A stretch of DNA of 64,000 nucleotides from Phascolomyces articulosus. Taxonomy: Eukaryota; Mucoromycota; Mucoromycetes; Mucorales; Lichtheimiaceae. The position numbers were made by a program, and so were the translations under genes. Location: positions 124,001 to 188,000 of the forward strand of contig JAIXMP010000044.1 in assembly GCA_025677815.1 (NCBI GenBank). The letters run 5' to 3'. Numbering within the stretch: the stretch's first letter is position 1; every line of letters begins with the position of its first letter. Below the pieces are notes generated by a model that was not told the DNA's origin, made no database searches, and was given only the letters and a program-made list of their open reading frames with translations. Shown piece after piece: positions 1 through 13,138 of the stretch.

Positions 1-3000
1 CACAATATAAACGTCTTTATGTATTCTATTACGACCCAATCCATTGGATGCTGTTGCATTGGTAATTGTGCTATCAATACTCATGGTAGGACTGCCCATT
101 GAACTGGGTGTATCGGGAGATGCAGGTGGACTATTGTTGTTGTCAAGACTAGCTACACGCGAAACAGCAGGTGAACGTGTTTGGTTTGATTGGAGTGTAG
201 ATTCAACCACCATATCAATTAATCCATCATCATAAGGTTCTTGATATTTGCCCGTTCGACTACGTGCTTTATCAGTGCAAATGGAAAGTGCACCGTGTTC
301 ACGAAGTAATACTTGGGTGTAAGCTGCCATGACAGCGGAATTAAGTGGTGATCGTTTATGTTTGTCACGTTTAATATAGTATGCACCTGCAAGACGGTAA
401 ATATCGGAAACCGGACCAAGACTTGATAGAGCTATATATATTCTTTGATTAGTCACAGAAAAAATAAGTGAAGCAGTATCATGGTGATAACATTATTAGA
501 TAATAATATATTTATATACCTTCATCACAAGCAAATGCTGGTACAGGAAGATGATATCGAATAGCAATATACCATACTAAAAGTGGGTCAAGAATACTTT
601 TGGTGACAGGGACATATACCACTCGTTTACCAAGTGTGGCATGTTGGATCTATAATAATATTATTATATGGTTATTCTTGTCAGCCCCCCTCAAAAAAAA
701 ACAATAACTTAAATTATTCAATTTAGTAGGTACTTACACGACGAATACTCTCTTCTTGAATTCGAACATTATCAAACATGTCATCAAAAAGATTCTTTAA
801 AAAGTAACTTGCAAACCAAACAAATTGAAGTTGTGTTCGTTCACTCATACGGACCAAAATTTTCTATTTCAATGCACCCCCCAAAAAAAGAACCAAAATT
901 AGTATTACTTTCCTTTATTTATCTCCTCTCCCCCTCAATTTCCATAACTTGCTTATTTAGACAACTTACAATTGCTTCATTTACAGCAGTTTGTTTGGCT
1001 ACACCAGCATTTAATGTAATCTATCAAATATAAAGTAAATTACATTAACAATCATTTCCTAATACAAAGAAAATACTTCAAAAAAAGTCCCAGTCACCCT
1101 ATTTCATTTTTCATTACCTGATTAATGGCTTGGTTCACACGTTTATCATTCAATACGACAATCTTGACACGGTCATCATTATTGCCAACCTTTTTACGCC
1201 ATTTACCCAAAACCATGCGAACTTCCTTATCCGAATTAAATACAGCACCATCTTGAGACCAATCATCCAAACTATCATCCATATCTCCTAACCATCGTTC
1301 ATCATCCTGTGGTGATCTTGATGCATTATTCTCCAAGGTCGTCTTGACTTGTGTGACCATTCGTTGAATACGTCGAGAAATTTGATCGGCACTAAATACC
1401 ACACTTTGTGCTGGTCGATCAATCAATCGTACACTATCACTCCCTTGTGCAAAATCGTAGGATTGCAATGCACAACTCCATCCAGATAAAGGTGCAGGTA
1501 ATCGTAAATCTTGTTCCATATGAATAAAATAATGAATACCATAACTGGCATTCAAGAAATAATTGACCCAAAAATTATGATCAGCATCTTCAGGTACAAC
1601 ACCATAAGGATCCAATTCGGTGGATTGTAAATAGCGTCGTAAACCTGCAGCATTAACGTCTACGGCACTCGTGGAAGGTTTGTAAAATGATTTCATGGTC
1701 CATGATAATTTGGTAGCTTTGTCAATTTGTCGACTGAGACGTTGACCTGATTGACGTTTTCGAGCACGATCCGTAGAAGAAGTAGGAGCGACAGGAGTAG
1801 GCCCTGTGGTACCGTTATTGTTACCCATATATGATCGAATGGAATTCATGACAGTACGTGCCCGATTCAATCCCCCAGCGCCTGCGCCTGACGTAAAATA
1901 ATTCTGTGCTGGTGCAAGATTTACTTTGGTTGCTTTCGTCCAATATTGACGGATCGGTTCATAAGCAATGCGCCAAGGTAAACATCGAAGGTTGGCAGTT
2001 GTAATATGATACATGTAAGGGAATACTGCTCCCATGGGACCTTCGATACTAGGAGGTCGAACAGATGTTCTTCCTGAGGATGATGCACGACTTTCCATGG
2101 ATAAATGGCTTATAGAGGTAGTCATTTCTTCTGTTGATGATCCTGAATCTCTTGTAGGTGTTGGTGCTGTTGATGTAGTAGGTGATGATACAGTGGAGGA
2201 TGCCGGTGTACTATTACGTTGCTGATCGTTAAATGCATTATAATCTGTAATAGGTGTATTAAAATCACTCGATTTGGGTGGTGTAATGCTTGCAGCGCAC
2301 CCAAGAATCATTCGTACAACAAAATCAACGGGAACTATATCTGCGTTTGCATTACCACTTCCTGGTTGAATGACTCTTACACCTCTTCCAGTAAGCAATA
2401 ATGTACCATTTGCACCATTCACACCATCCGCCTATGGATGTACATTTTTTTCACATTTTAGTAAATATAGTCATACAACAAGCCAAAATAAAAGAAAGGC
2501 TTGTTAAGATTCCAAATAAATAAATAAATAAAAACATTACCCATCCAACCAAAGGTTCACTTGCGCTTGGACCAATAGGACTAGATCGCATAATCGCAAT
2601 TGGATATTGATATCCTCCGTTATTCCGTATCCGTTCAATCTCACTGATGATCAAATGCTCAGCCAAGGTTTTAGAAAATAAATATGTGTCAGGATAAAAC
2701 CGTTTATATGTATCAAATATAGTAGGGAGATCTAATGTTGCGATTATAAACATGTATTGTCAGCCTTTTTTTTTTTTTGCCTTATCCACAAATGATTTCC
2801 ACAATTTTTTTTCTTACCCTCAAAACTAGATGATAAGATAGTAGATAAAATTCCATGAGGTGAATCTTCTGATGGGATAGGTAATAAATGATCTTCAATA
2901 GCTGATCCAGACGCCATTTGTAAAGGTGACATATGGATAAATGCTGCAAGTGTCATGCATTCATTTGCCAATTCAATAAGGTTAAGTGTTCCCAATACAT

Positions 3001-4023
3001 TGACCTATATATATTATATTAATTAATTTTATTATAATGACCCTTCAATCCATCACTACCTACCTTTTTCATCTTTCCCCCACCCCTTATTTTTTTTAAA
3101 AAAAAACAATAGCTTGGTTCTCTCCCGTTTATTTACCTTAACGGCCATATCAAGTCTTTCATTTCCATCCACAGTTGCACCACAATGTAAAACAATATTA
3201 GTATCTTTGACCAAAGTTTTACGATCTTCATCAGAAAGACCTAATCCTGGCATAGCTAAATCACCTTCGATAGCACATAGTTTATCTTTAATCATTCGGT
3301 CAAATAATGTAGGACCCATAGATCGACGTAACGCCACAAATGCCTAGACAGACCAAAAGAATCTGTCAGTTTGTTTTATAATAATAACTCGGGATATATA
3401 AAATATAATATCTTCTCCTTTTTTTTTCTCTGTCGTTTTTCTCCCCCCCAACTCCATATTTATTATACCTTATTTGTCAATATATCTTCTTTAATACGTT
3501 GAAATGCTGAGCCTGGACGACGTTGGCCGGAACGTAATAGAATAAAGATTTTACGAACATCAAGTGAAAGTAATTTCCATAATAAAGCTTTTCCAACAAA
3601 ACCAGTAGCACCCGTGAGTAAAATGCACTTGTTATAATAAAACTCTCGTATATTTAAAACAGGCTGATCTTGTAGATCGTCTTGTCCCGCTGTTGTTGTT
3701 ACTATTGTTGATCCCATAGTACGTTGAGGCCGTGATGGTTCAGGTGTTGGTGGTTGTTCCTGAGCATGAGAAGTATTGTTCTCTTGTTCTTCATGAACAG
3801 TGGAGTCCTCATTTTGAGGTACTTCCGGGAAATCGGCTGGTGTTGTATTTTCTGGTGTTGATTCCGTTTCATACATATCATCTCTATCCAGCGCTTCCAT
3901 GTTTTTTACAACGTCAAATACAGTTGGGGATGGTGGCGGAGAAGGCGTCACAGGACTTGTCATTGGTAAGTCTTGACTCTCAAGTTCCGGATTGGTAATA
4001 GAAATAGTGGGAACTTCAGCCAT
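1..4023 (-). CDS. Fatty acyl-CoA reductase fused to a PlsB/GNPAT-like acyltransferase module (3' end off the left edge)
   Basis: Exons by hand, from the start: 4023-3469, 3343-3137, 3004-2818, 2731-2541, 2431-1118, 1020-970, 863-738, 649-520 and 431 to the window edge; 1,064 codons stay in frame. After an acidic, Pro/Ser-rich N-terminus of about 125 residues comes a NAD_binding_4 (male-sterility) Rossmann fold: TGATGFVG at 137-144, LLRS shortly after, and the active-site YLFSK at about 333-337. This family reduces long-chain acyl-CoA to fatty alcohol with NADPH. From about residue 850 the protein switches to a glycerol-3-phosphate/DHAP acyltransferase-like module: VVYVPVTKSILDPLL (motif I region), GAYYIKR (motif II region, 936-942) and DKARSRTGK (motif III region). 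The His of the HX4D catalytic motif is Thr (about 893) while the Asp (898) remains, so activity is doubtful. A Ser/Pro/Asn-rich insert follows motif III. Reductase identity is confident; the fused module's role is inference. Confidence 0.85.
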
Positions 4024-4539
4024 TTTATAAATTATTCATTGAAAGAATGGCAAAAAAAATAGTTATCACCAAAAGAAGAAAGAAAAGCGAAAAAAAAAGG
4101 TACCAGCTTTTTTTTTTGGTTCTTGTGTTCTCTTTCACTGCGCCTTAGTCGTACAAGCTCACTTTCGTTTACTCCGTTCCAGCTTGTTCCGGACCAGGCT
4201 TTTTTCACTAAGTCAAATGCGGACACTGATCCCTTTCTTTGACTTTTTTTTTCTTTTTTGCTAAGCTCTTTTAATTGCTCTTTAGCCACCTTGTAATAGT
4301 GATCTAAAATGATAAAAGGGTATTTTTATTGAATATTATTATAATGTGAACATCAAGTGAATTATTTTTTTCATGAAGGTGTATTTTCTGTGCCTGTGTC
4401 GCTCCGTTTTAAAGCATGATGGGGTGCTTAGTACAACCATTGGATCTTTCCTAATATTTCATTTAATTTTTATGCAGTGATGATATTTGATTTTGTATCA
4501 AGCATTTTTTTTTAACTTAAGTGCATTATTAAAAATTAT

Positions 4540-5090
4540 TACTGTGCAAAAATTAAAACGCAAAATATGTAAAATATTAGGGAAAATCCAATGTCACAAT
4601 CTTTAATCATTTTTGACGATTTTTTTTTTGTAATCTTCCAACTGTTACCAACGAAAAAGCTTATAAAAGAAAGATCATATATATAAGTATACAATGTATT
4701 TTGAAAACTCCCTGTCCGGTTAAACGATACATCAATAGCTTGACTTATTAACTTGATCAAGTGAGCCAATGTTGGAATTTTGAATAAATCATCACTTCCT
4801 TGACAAAGCAGTGTCTTGGATAATAGTGCCATAGCATATGATTGAATATCTTTCGGTTCCACTTTAAAAGTACGTATGAATGCTATCTTTCAATTGCAAG
4901 ATTCCACACATGATAAGTTTTTCCACAGCAAGTTGAGGTAATCTATTCATTAATAAACGTATTATTTCTCAAGTTTCAAATCATCCGATTCAAGGTGTTA
5001 GTGAGCTTTTAAGTGGCTTGAGTTCAGCGATCAGGACAATGGATTTTTTGGTTTAGCCATTGGCTGCATTCTTTAGATTCGGGATCCATG
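4540..5090 (-). pseudogene. Relic of a helical-repeat (ARM/HEAT-like) gene
   Basis: On the minus strand, stretches of coding-looking helical sequence lie in different frames. Near 4940-4870 one frame reads QLAVEKLIMCGILQLKDSI before a stop. From 4862 a second frame reads MEPKDIQSYAMALLSKTLL and continues with LAHLIKLISQAIDVS. Amphipathic leucine-rich helices with intervening stops suggest a decayed armadillo-like gene. I do not recognise the parent family. It could instead be a chance open stretch. Confidence 0.3.
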
Positions 5091-6586
5091 CATTTGTCGA
5101 AAGAAAGAAATTTAAACAAGAATTAAGAAACATTAAATCGAACAAATTGAATAATAATAAAACAAAATATACTGTTATTCGTGTGATTCATCAAGAGTGC
5201 AGAATGTTCATAATGATACAGAAAGTGTGAATAAGAAGTGATACAGTTATATTATGAACAAAGGTATCTTCTTTCAATTTATTACACATTTACTACCACT
5301 GCCATTTTTAATAAGAGTTGATTTCAAGATAAACTGGTTCCTGTATTTCAATGACACTTGTAATGATACATCTTGCTATGCGTCAATGATAAGAGCATAT
5401 CGACCTTATATTATGATCTATTACGCAGCGAATAGCAATGATAACGTCATTCTTACCAATACATAGAGAGATAGATGATAAGCATATGTAAGTCATGAAA
5501 CAAAAATTTCGAATTGTTGGGGACAGTATCAAATCATTCTCATATAATACGTACGTGCGATGAATAACGTTTCTAATACTGTAATAAGTTCAAGATCACC
5601 ACCATCATCCGCCTTCTCGATTGCTTCATTTAAGATAACGATTGTAGTTCTTTACATATCACGGACGTTTACATATAATATCTAACGGTAAACCATGCAC
5701 TCCGTTAGTCAATGTCATAATACAATATCACATCATCCACATAACCATTTTCTCTCATACAATTGCAACGGATATACTTCAAGCCATGAAAATACATTGG
5801 GATTTTTTTTATCAAGATATCGTTTTATTATTTAATGGTGACATTTGAGATAAATATCCAAAGTAACACACGAGCGAGTTGTCTAGATCTTCTGTAAAAC
5901 AATAAATTGAATGGATGGCTCTATTGAAAAATATATTCTACGTAAGCAACAGTATTTAAGAAAATAGTAATTTTGAGTATCCTCACCTCCTTCATTAATT
6001 AGAATGCAATATTCCTCGATTTTCCAGAAATACTCATTGTCACTAAGTTTCATCCAATTTTAAAGTCAATCTCATAATGGTACAGCAAGTATTTAGAACT
6101 TAAAAAACGTGAAAAAATAGGGTATATATTTCAGCACACAACAAAGATTAAATAATTATGTATTCATATAAATACTCATCATCGAAAAGTATATAATCTT
6201 CCTTGCATTCTTCTTTCTAATTCCATTTTTATATTGAAGCGTTCTGTTTGTAGTAAAGAACCTTCTGTAATTAGTAAATAAAGTGATAATGATGTCAATA
6301 AAAGTTGTACTAAGTGACCAGTTTATGGATCAAATAATAGAATAAATAAAGTTAGTTTGTGTGGGAGTTCTTATTTTCAGGAATTATACGTCTGAAACCA
6401 CACGAGAAATAGTCTTATTATAATGAAAGAATAGTGAATGCTATATTATCTCACTTATTCAAAAGACAAAAAGTTTAAAGTATAGGATAAGTTAAAACTA
6501 TTTTATTGAGAAAATAAAGTACTGAAAACTGGGAAGTAAAAGAACTAAAGAACTAAAGAAATTGAAATTAGTCTTCTATTTATATT

Positions 6587-6665
6587 ATTTGCTTTTGCAA
6601 TAATTTGCAAAAGCAAATGCAAATGTTATCAAAAGCAATTGCAATTGTTACAAAAGCAAATGTAA
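6587..6665. repeat. Perfect 14-bp hairpin followed by CAAAAGCAA direct repeats
   Basis: ATTTGCTTTTGCAA (6587-6600) and its exact reverse complement TTGCAAAAGCAAAT (6605-6618) flank a 4-nt loop, TAAT. They are followed by two further copies of a CAAAAGCAAWTG-like unit, near 6630 and 6652. The left arm is part of the same motif in the other orientation. Function unknown; it may be a terminal repeat of a small mobile element or a cluster of protein-binding sites. Confidence 0.6.
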
Positions 6666-9600
6666 CATATGAATGGGTTTTATCCAATAAGAATGCTTTA
6701 TGTTACTTTATAATATAATATAATATACTTTAATAATAACAATAGTGATACTAATAATGAAATAATAATAATAAAAATATGAAAAAGAAAATATAAAATA
6801 TGAAACAGAATAAGGAGCGCTACAATATATACTTTTTGTACGTAAAGAGTTTGGATTCCCACTTCTACTTTTTTTGTATTACATCGATAGTCTTCTTATT
6901 TTATAATATATCAATTTATTGTAACTAATAACTATAAACATTGTAACTGTTGCTTATGGCAAGCAAGATACCAAGTTTGTAACGTAAAAGAAAAGAAATA
7001 AAAAGAAATGAAGCGATTGAAGTGAAGTAACGACGATAAAATGTGTCTTGCAAAATAATCTCAAGATAATCTATATCTTAGTTGAAATAAACAAAGTGTG
7101 GAATAAAATAAAGTGGAAGTTCAGACTTCCGGTCTTGTTTACACCGAAACCACTTAAAGGATAAACAAAAGCAAACAATAAATAAGAGTTTGATGAAATG
7201 TTATTGATAATAAGAATAATAAAACTGAACTTATAAGTCCCTGAACTTGATTCTTTATCAATATAAAATTCAGGGTTATTTATATGATACTAATTTACTA
7301 CTAAACTATAGTGAGAACTACAAAAGGATTAAGTTATATTGCTAAAGTAAATATGCTAAAGAGAAAAGAGAAAAGGGAATTGGCAATTGTAAAAGTCCCA
7401 AAAGCACTAAAAGTTGACCAATGATATTGTAATAAAAAGATTAATGGGTTAGTATATATGCATCAAGTGTAACAAATAGTGTTAAGATGAAAGATGATAA
7501 TGTTAATAATAATCTTTTATTGTTAAAGAAAACGAAGAATTTATGAAAAGGGGTAACAACATATCAAAGCAAATGAGGACTGTTAGATAGAAAATAGGTC
7601 AATTATAATTATTGCATTAATGATGTCCATAAAGAAAGATGCTTTTAATGTCCCAAGTAACATATTATTGACTAGTGAGATAAATAGACATCTTGTACCT
7701 TTACAGTATGTATGTTCTCTTGTTGTTCTGCAAGAATCATTGTTTTATATTTATAATTTTTACACTTTGTCATTATTATATATACCCACCTCTACGCTCT
7801 TCACCTATTTATTCGTAATGTAGGTGAAAAATTATTACAGTACGAGTTTATTGTGGAAGGTAAAAGACCGGCGTCTTGTTAAGTATATGGTCATTTTCTT
7901 ACAATTCTATATATATTGTAGATAGAGGATTTAGGAAGAATAGGTGAAAAAAAACCAAATTAGGAAAAGAAAAAGTTAACTTGTATTGTGCAGGATATAG
8001 AGAACCTGCAGATATGCTTCGAGTACAATTATGTAGAGTATGTGAAGTTTAAAGTGACAAATATGATAGTAAAATGAAAATACTCTGGGAGTTGTTTTGT
8101 TGTTGTGATCATTATTTCTTCATGTTCAGATTCGTCATTATCCGTAATATACATACATAGTACATTACCAATAATTTCATTCTTTTGCTCTATATAGATT
8201 GAATTATATTATGGTGCTTGGCAATTTTATGTCTTTTGTACATCATCATGTGAAAAATAAATAAAATACCTCGGAGTAAAAATTGTATCGACAACAATAC
8301 GATCTGTCCGTCATATTTGGTATTGGAACGGATGCTTGAAATATTTGAAAACAAAAAAAAAGTCTTTCGCTTTTTCCCTCATCACATCCTGGTAATGAAG
8401 TATCTCATCATATAACGTAGTAGTTTTTTAATCAACAGATCTGTAACATTAGCTTGCGATATATAATTATAAATGTCGTCATGATCGGTGTATAGTTATT
8501 ATGATAGGAAATATTATTATTTTGCATGGTTTGCATAAAATAAAAACATTAGAACCAGAAACTTGTTTGGTTGTAACTAAAAATAATGGTTACCATCATT
8601 TCCTTTTTTGATTATTCTTGTAACACCTTATCGCTGCTATCGTATTTGCATTTTATTATGCCACGTATTTATTATCCATCATCGTAGTAGTTATTCGAAC
8701 ACGTATTCAACTGACAGTCATGAACACGTATTGTATTCTCTAACATTCCGTATACATTATTATTACTAGTTTGTTATATATTTTATTATTATCGCAAGTA
8801 GTTGAAAAAGATATATATACTCCTCATCGTTTGGTCAATAAACATCATCTTTCACGTTACTCTTTATTTTATCACTACTATCCTGTTATCTCCATTTCTA
8901 TTGGCTTGGTATTGGTCCGCCATATTTATTACGACATGGTACTTGATTTAAAAAATAAACTCTTGAAAACGATAAACGCTGTTTTTTTAGAGTAGCTTTT
9001 TCAGAGGATGTATAAACGTATCCGTCATTTGAGTGATGGGTATTACGAAGGAGTGTTATCCAAATAGCATTTAGGAGCCATGTATACTAATAACGCTAGG
9101 TTAATCATTTCTATTTGTTTATGATTACACAAGGTCAAAGCGTGCGTTTATAAAACAATAAAACACACGAATCTTGCGTAATCCAAGTGACTCATCCTGC
9201 CAAGTTACTGCGCTACCGCGCGCCGCTTGAATATGTACTTTATATTTATGCTGCGGATTCGTTCTTACTTTTTTTTAAGTGTATATATTTATTATTTATA
9301 AAAAAAAAATGATCTATCACAACAATAAATTGTATCTATTGAACAAAATAAGGATGAAAGAGACAGAAGGATTAATATTCGTGAACGTGTTTACGTTTTT
9401 ACTGTTTTATTTTAAAAAGGAACCTTCTCCTTAATAATCTAATTCTAAAGTCGTGTAACCACACATTCGGTATAAGCTACTTTTAAAAGGGATTATTTAT
9501 TGATGCATGATAAATGCAAAGAAAACTTGTTGGTAGGAATACTTCTTTATTTTGATCATAAACAAAGAAAAATAGTCATTTTTTGTTCTAAATAGACTAT

Positions 9601-10050
9601 TTGAACTATATGACAAATCGTGATCCAGTACCCAATAAACAGAATTAAAATCATGAATGAAACCATGTTTCTTACGATGATATACAAGTGGATATGTATG
9701 TTTGGATGATAACTAAATAACAAAGTGATGAATGAAATAATACACCGATGAGGTCTCCTTACATATCCCTTTCTTGGTCGAAGAAGAAGAGGATAAATCG
9801 AATAAACATTATATCAATGAGAGATATTAAAAAAGTACAAAAAGGGTTGATTAAAATCTAGTAAAAAAGATGATTCAGATCACCTTTTTTTTTCTTTGCG
9901 GAACTTTGACTTATTGTGCGAGAAAATATAAAAGGGAGGGAAAAAAACCAAAATGAATCTCCTTTTTTCCTTTTCACTTTTTTCTTTTTTTAAAAAAAAC
10001 AAACAGCAACTTCTTTTTATCAACACTTTCTCCTCTAAATCTACTATAAC

Positions 10051-12896
10051 ATGTCACTTACGCTAACAGATTATCCGCTAAGACCGAGCACTGGTACTGT
10101 GGGTAAGAAAATCCAAATCCGCAGTAATTTTTTCGAAGTACAAAGTTTTATGAATGGAAACGTTTATCACTATGATGTCAGCATCGGTGATGATAAAGCT
10201 CCACCTGCTTTACGACGTAAAATTTGGAAAGCTTTTGAGGATAACGAAGGTCAAGCTCTATTAAACGGTGTTAATTCTGTTTATGATGGTCGAAAGAACG
10301 TCTATGCTTTTCAAGTATTGAAGCCTTTGGGTACTGACACCAATACAAGAAAAGAGTTTAGGGTAAAAAAATCATTTCTATAAATAGTTCAAGTCTATCT
10401 TATTGTATTCTAACCAATCATGTTACACAATCCGCAATCATAGGTTGAACTTCAAGGAAAAGATTACAAAGTTTCCATCAAATATGCCGCTCAAATTAAT
10501 ATGCAAGAATTACAAAACTTTTTGAACAAGAAATCTGCCTTGACACCTAACATCTTGACTGGTAATTGAACCCCGGGTTTTTTTTTATTGCTACCAACTA
10601 AAGAAAGTAACCATGTAATTAATATGCCAATTATTATTATTATTATATAGCTGTCATGGCCATGGATATTATGATTCGTCAAATGCCTGCCATGACCTAC
10701 CCTGCAAATTTAGGTCGTTCTTTTTATACTCCACAAGAAAAGCGTTCACTTCCTCATGGTGTTGAAGTTTGGCAAGGTTTTTATCAATCTGCACGTCCTG
10801 GTGTCGGAAAAATGTTCATTAACGTAGATGTGAGCGCCACTTGCTTTTATGAATCGGGTCCTCTCCCTGAAGTGGTAGCCAGATTTTTGGGCCGAAACTC
10901 TTTGGATGATTTGCGACGTGGTATCACTGACCGTGATCGTAACAAATTGGAAAAGTTTTTGCGCAACGTTGAAGTGGAGACAAGTCATCGTGGTGAAAAG
11001 AAACGCAAATACAAGATCCATAAATTGACTCCTTCTACCCCTGATAAAACCAAGTTTAAAACGGATGATGGTAGAGAATTGACCATTACTCAATATTTCC
11101 AACAACAATACAATTTACGCTTGAAGTATCCATTTTTACCTTGCGTGGCTACTCGAAAGGATCAATATTTCCCTATGGAAATCTTATTTGTTGTCCCTGG
11201 TCAAAGATATATTAAAAAATTGGATGACAAGCAAACGGCCGATATGATCAAGTTTACATGCCAAAAGCCTCATATTCGTTCCAACAAGATTCAACAAGGT
11301 TTCACTTTGATGAAGTATAAAGAAAATCCTTTGTTACAAAAGTTTGGTATGAAGATCAAGCCTGAAATGCAAATGATCAATGCTCGTGTTTTGCCTGCTC
11401 CTGCTATTTCTTATCATAATTCATCCAAACAAGGAACATTTACTCCCCATGGTGGTGCCTGGAATTTACGTGACAAGAAGGTTGCTCACGGTGCCACACT
11501 CAAATCTTGGTCTATTGTTAATTTCGCTCATAACTTGCCGAAACCTGTGATTGAACGATTTATACGTCAAATGTCTGAAACATTTATCGCTACTGGAATG
11601 AACGTGGTTAATCGTAATCCTCCCATCATGAATGCCAACCCGCAAGGAAATATTCAACAAAGTATATATGATGCTTATATGGCAGCTGGTAGAGCAGCCA
11701 AAGTAGATCCACAACTTATCCTTTGTATTTTGCCTAGCAAGACAGTTGCTTTATATGCCGAAATCAAACGTATTTCTGACACTGTGATGGGATTACCTAC
11801 TCAATGTGTCCAAAGTAGCCATGTGAACCAAGCCAAACCACAGTACTGTGCCAATGTTTGTTTAAAGGTCAATGTGAAATTAGGTGGTTTTAATGTTCAA
11901 ATGTCACCTCAACAAATTCCTTTTGTCAGTGAACGTCCTACTATTATTTTTGGTGCTGATGTGACTCATCCTTCTGCTGGTGATATGAATAAACCTTCCA
12001 TTGCTGCTGTTACTGCTTCCATGGATCCTCGTGCTGCAAGATATGCCTGTCGAACGCGTGTTCAACCGAATCGTATGGAACAAATTCAAGATTTAGCAGG
12101 CATGGTGAAAGAATTATTAATTACTTTTTATCGAGCGGCTGGTCAAAAACCTGAACGTATTTTATTTTATCGTGATGGTGTTTCTGAAGGTCAATTCGCT
12201 ATGGTACTCAATGAAGAAGTCTCCCAAATTCAACGTGCTTGTGCTAGTTTGGATAAGGAATATAAACCAAAAATAACTTTTGTTGTCGTTCAAAAGAGAC
12301 ATCATGCTCGTTTCTTCCCTGTCAAGCCTGCTGATGCTGATAAATCTCAAAATTGTCCTCCTGGTACTGTCGTTGATACTGATATTGTTCATCCATTTGA
12401 ATTTGATTTCTGTAAGTATATTTATTTCTTTTGGGATTGAAATGTTAATGGCTGACTAACTTTTTATCTTTTTTTTTTTTAAAAAAAAAGATTTACAATC
12501 GCATGCTGGTCTTCAAGGAACTTCTCGACCTACTCATTATCATGTCTTGTATGATCAAAACAAGTTTACACCTGATAGTTTGCAAGAATTGACTTATCGT
12601 TTATGTTATATTTACAATCGTGCTACTCGTGCCGTCTCTCTTGTACCTGCTGTCTACTATGCCCATTTGTTGGCTTTCCGTGCTCGTTTCCATCGTAAAG
12701 GAGAAGACTGGTCTGACTCTTTGGGTACATCTGAAAGTCTTGATACAGAACAACAATTGGCAAGTTATGCACCTGTGAAAGCTAGCTTGAATTCAGGTAA
12801 GAATTGCATTTTTCTTTTTCTTTTTTTTCATTATTGAGTCACTTTATTAACTTCTTTTATTTTTCTATTGTTATTATAGTGATGTACTACATGTAA
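10051..12896 (+). CDS. AGO: Argonaute (slicer-competent by motif)
   Basis: Exons 10051-10362, 10444-10561, 10651-12411, 12491-12796 and 12880-12896 join in phase to 837 residues, the usual size for a eukaryotic Ago. Domains in order are N, L1/DUF1785 (near [20 protein letters not shown]), PAZ (near [20 protein letters not shown]), Mid and Piwi. The catalytic tetrad is visible: D in [12 protein letters not shown] in [10 protein letters not shown] with the glutamate region just after it, and H in [12 protein letters not shown]. The protein ends in MYYM, close to the usual Ago C-terminus. Argonautes bind small RNAs and cleave complementary RNA. No Dicer or RdRP gene is present in this window. 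The last coding exon is only 17 nt. Confidence 0.97.
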
Positions 12897-13138
12897 TCGA
12901 TGATTATTTCATTCACTTATTCATTTGTAAATACCACCCTTAACAAAACAAATACCCTATCATTCTTCATCTTTTTCTTTTTTTTCTCTGTTACATAGTT
13001 TCTTTAAAAATAAAATGAACATTATTTTTTAAAAAAAGTCTCTCTTTTAAGTGATTAATTAAATTAAAAAAAACCTTATCATGCAGTTTACTCTGTATGC
13101 AGTTATACTTTTGTTTTAAAAAACTCCTTCTTTTACAC

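Larger units (their letters stand above)
4024..10050. other. AT-rich gene-poor region between divergent genes
   Basis: About 6 kb between the divergent reductase fusion and Argonaute. No ORF has convincing family signal. The left part holds an ARM-like gene relic (about 4540-5090) and 6587-6665 holds a hairpin with short repeats; both are listed separately. The rest is A/T-rich with many homopolymer runs and short ORFs lacking recognisable domains. The last 150 bases before 10051 are pyrimidine-rich on the + strand and probably form the Argonaute promoter and 5' UTR. Confidence 0.6.

Noticed and set aside
809..1033. 74-codon ORF on the + strand
   Set aside because: It spans exons 6-7 and the intron of the reductase fusion on the opposite strand; a shadow.
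4032..4289. 85-codon ORF just upstream of the reductase start (-)
   Set aside because: Lys/Ser low complexity in the probable 5' UTR; no domain and no good splice into the gene.
9150..9240. tRNA-like segment on the minus strand (GGTAGCGCAGTAACTTGG resembling an A box, and a CTTG/CAAG stem)
   Set aside because: No full cloverleaf could be drawn: the D-stem has no partner, the would-be anticodon loop lacks U33, and no proper B box is present. It could be a tRNA-derived relic.
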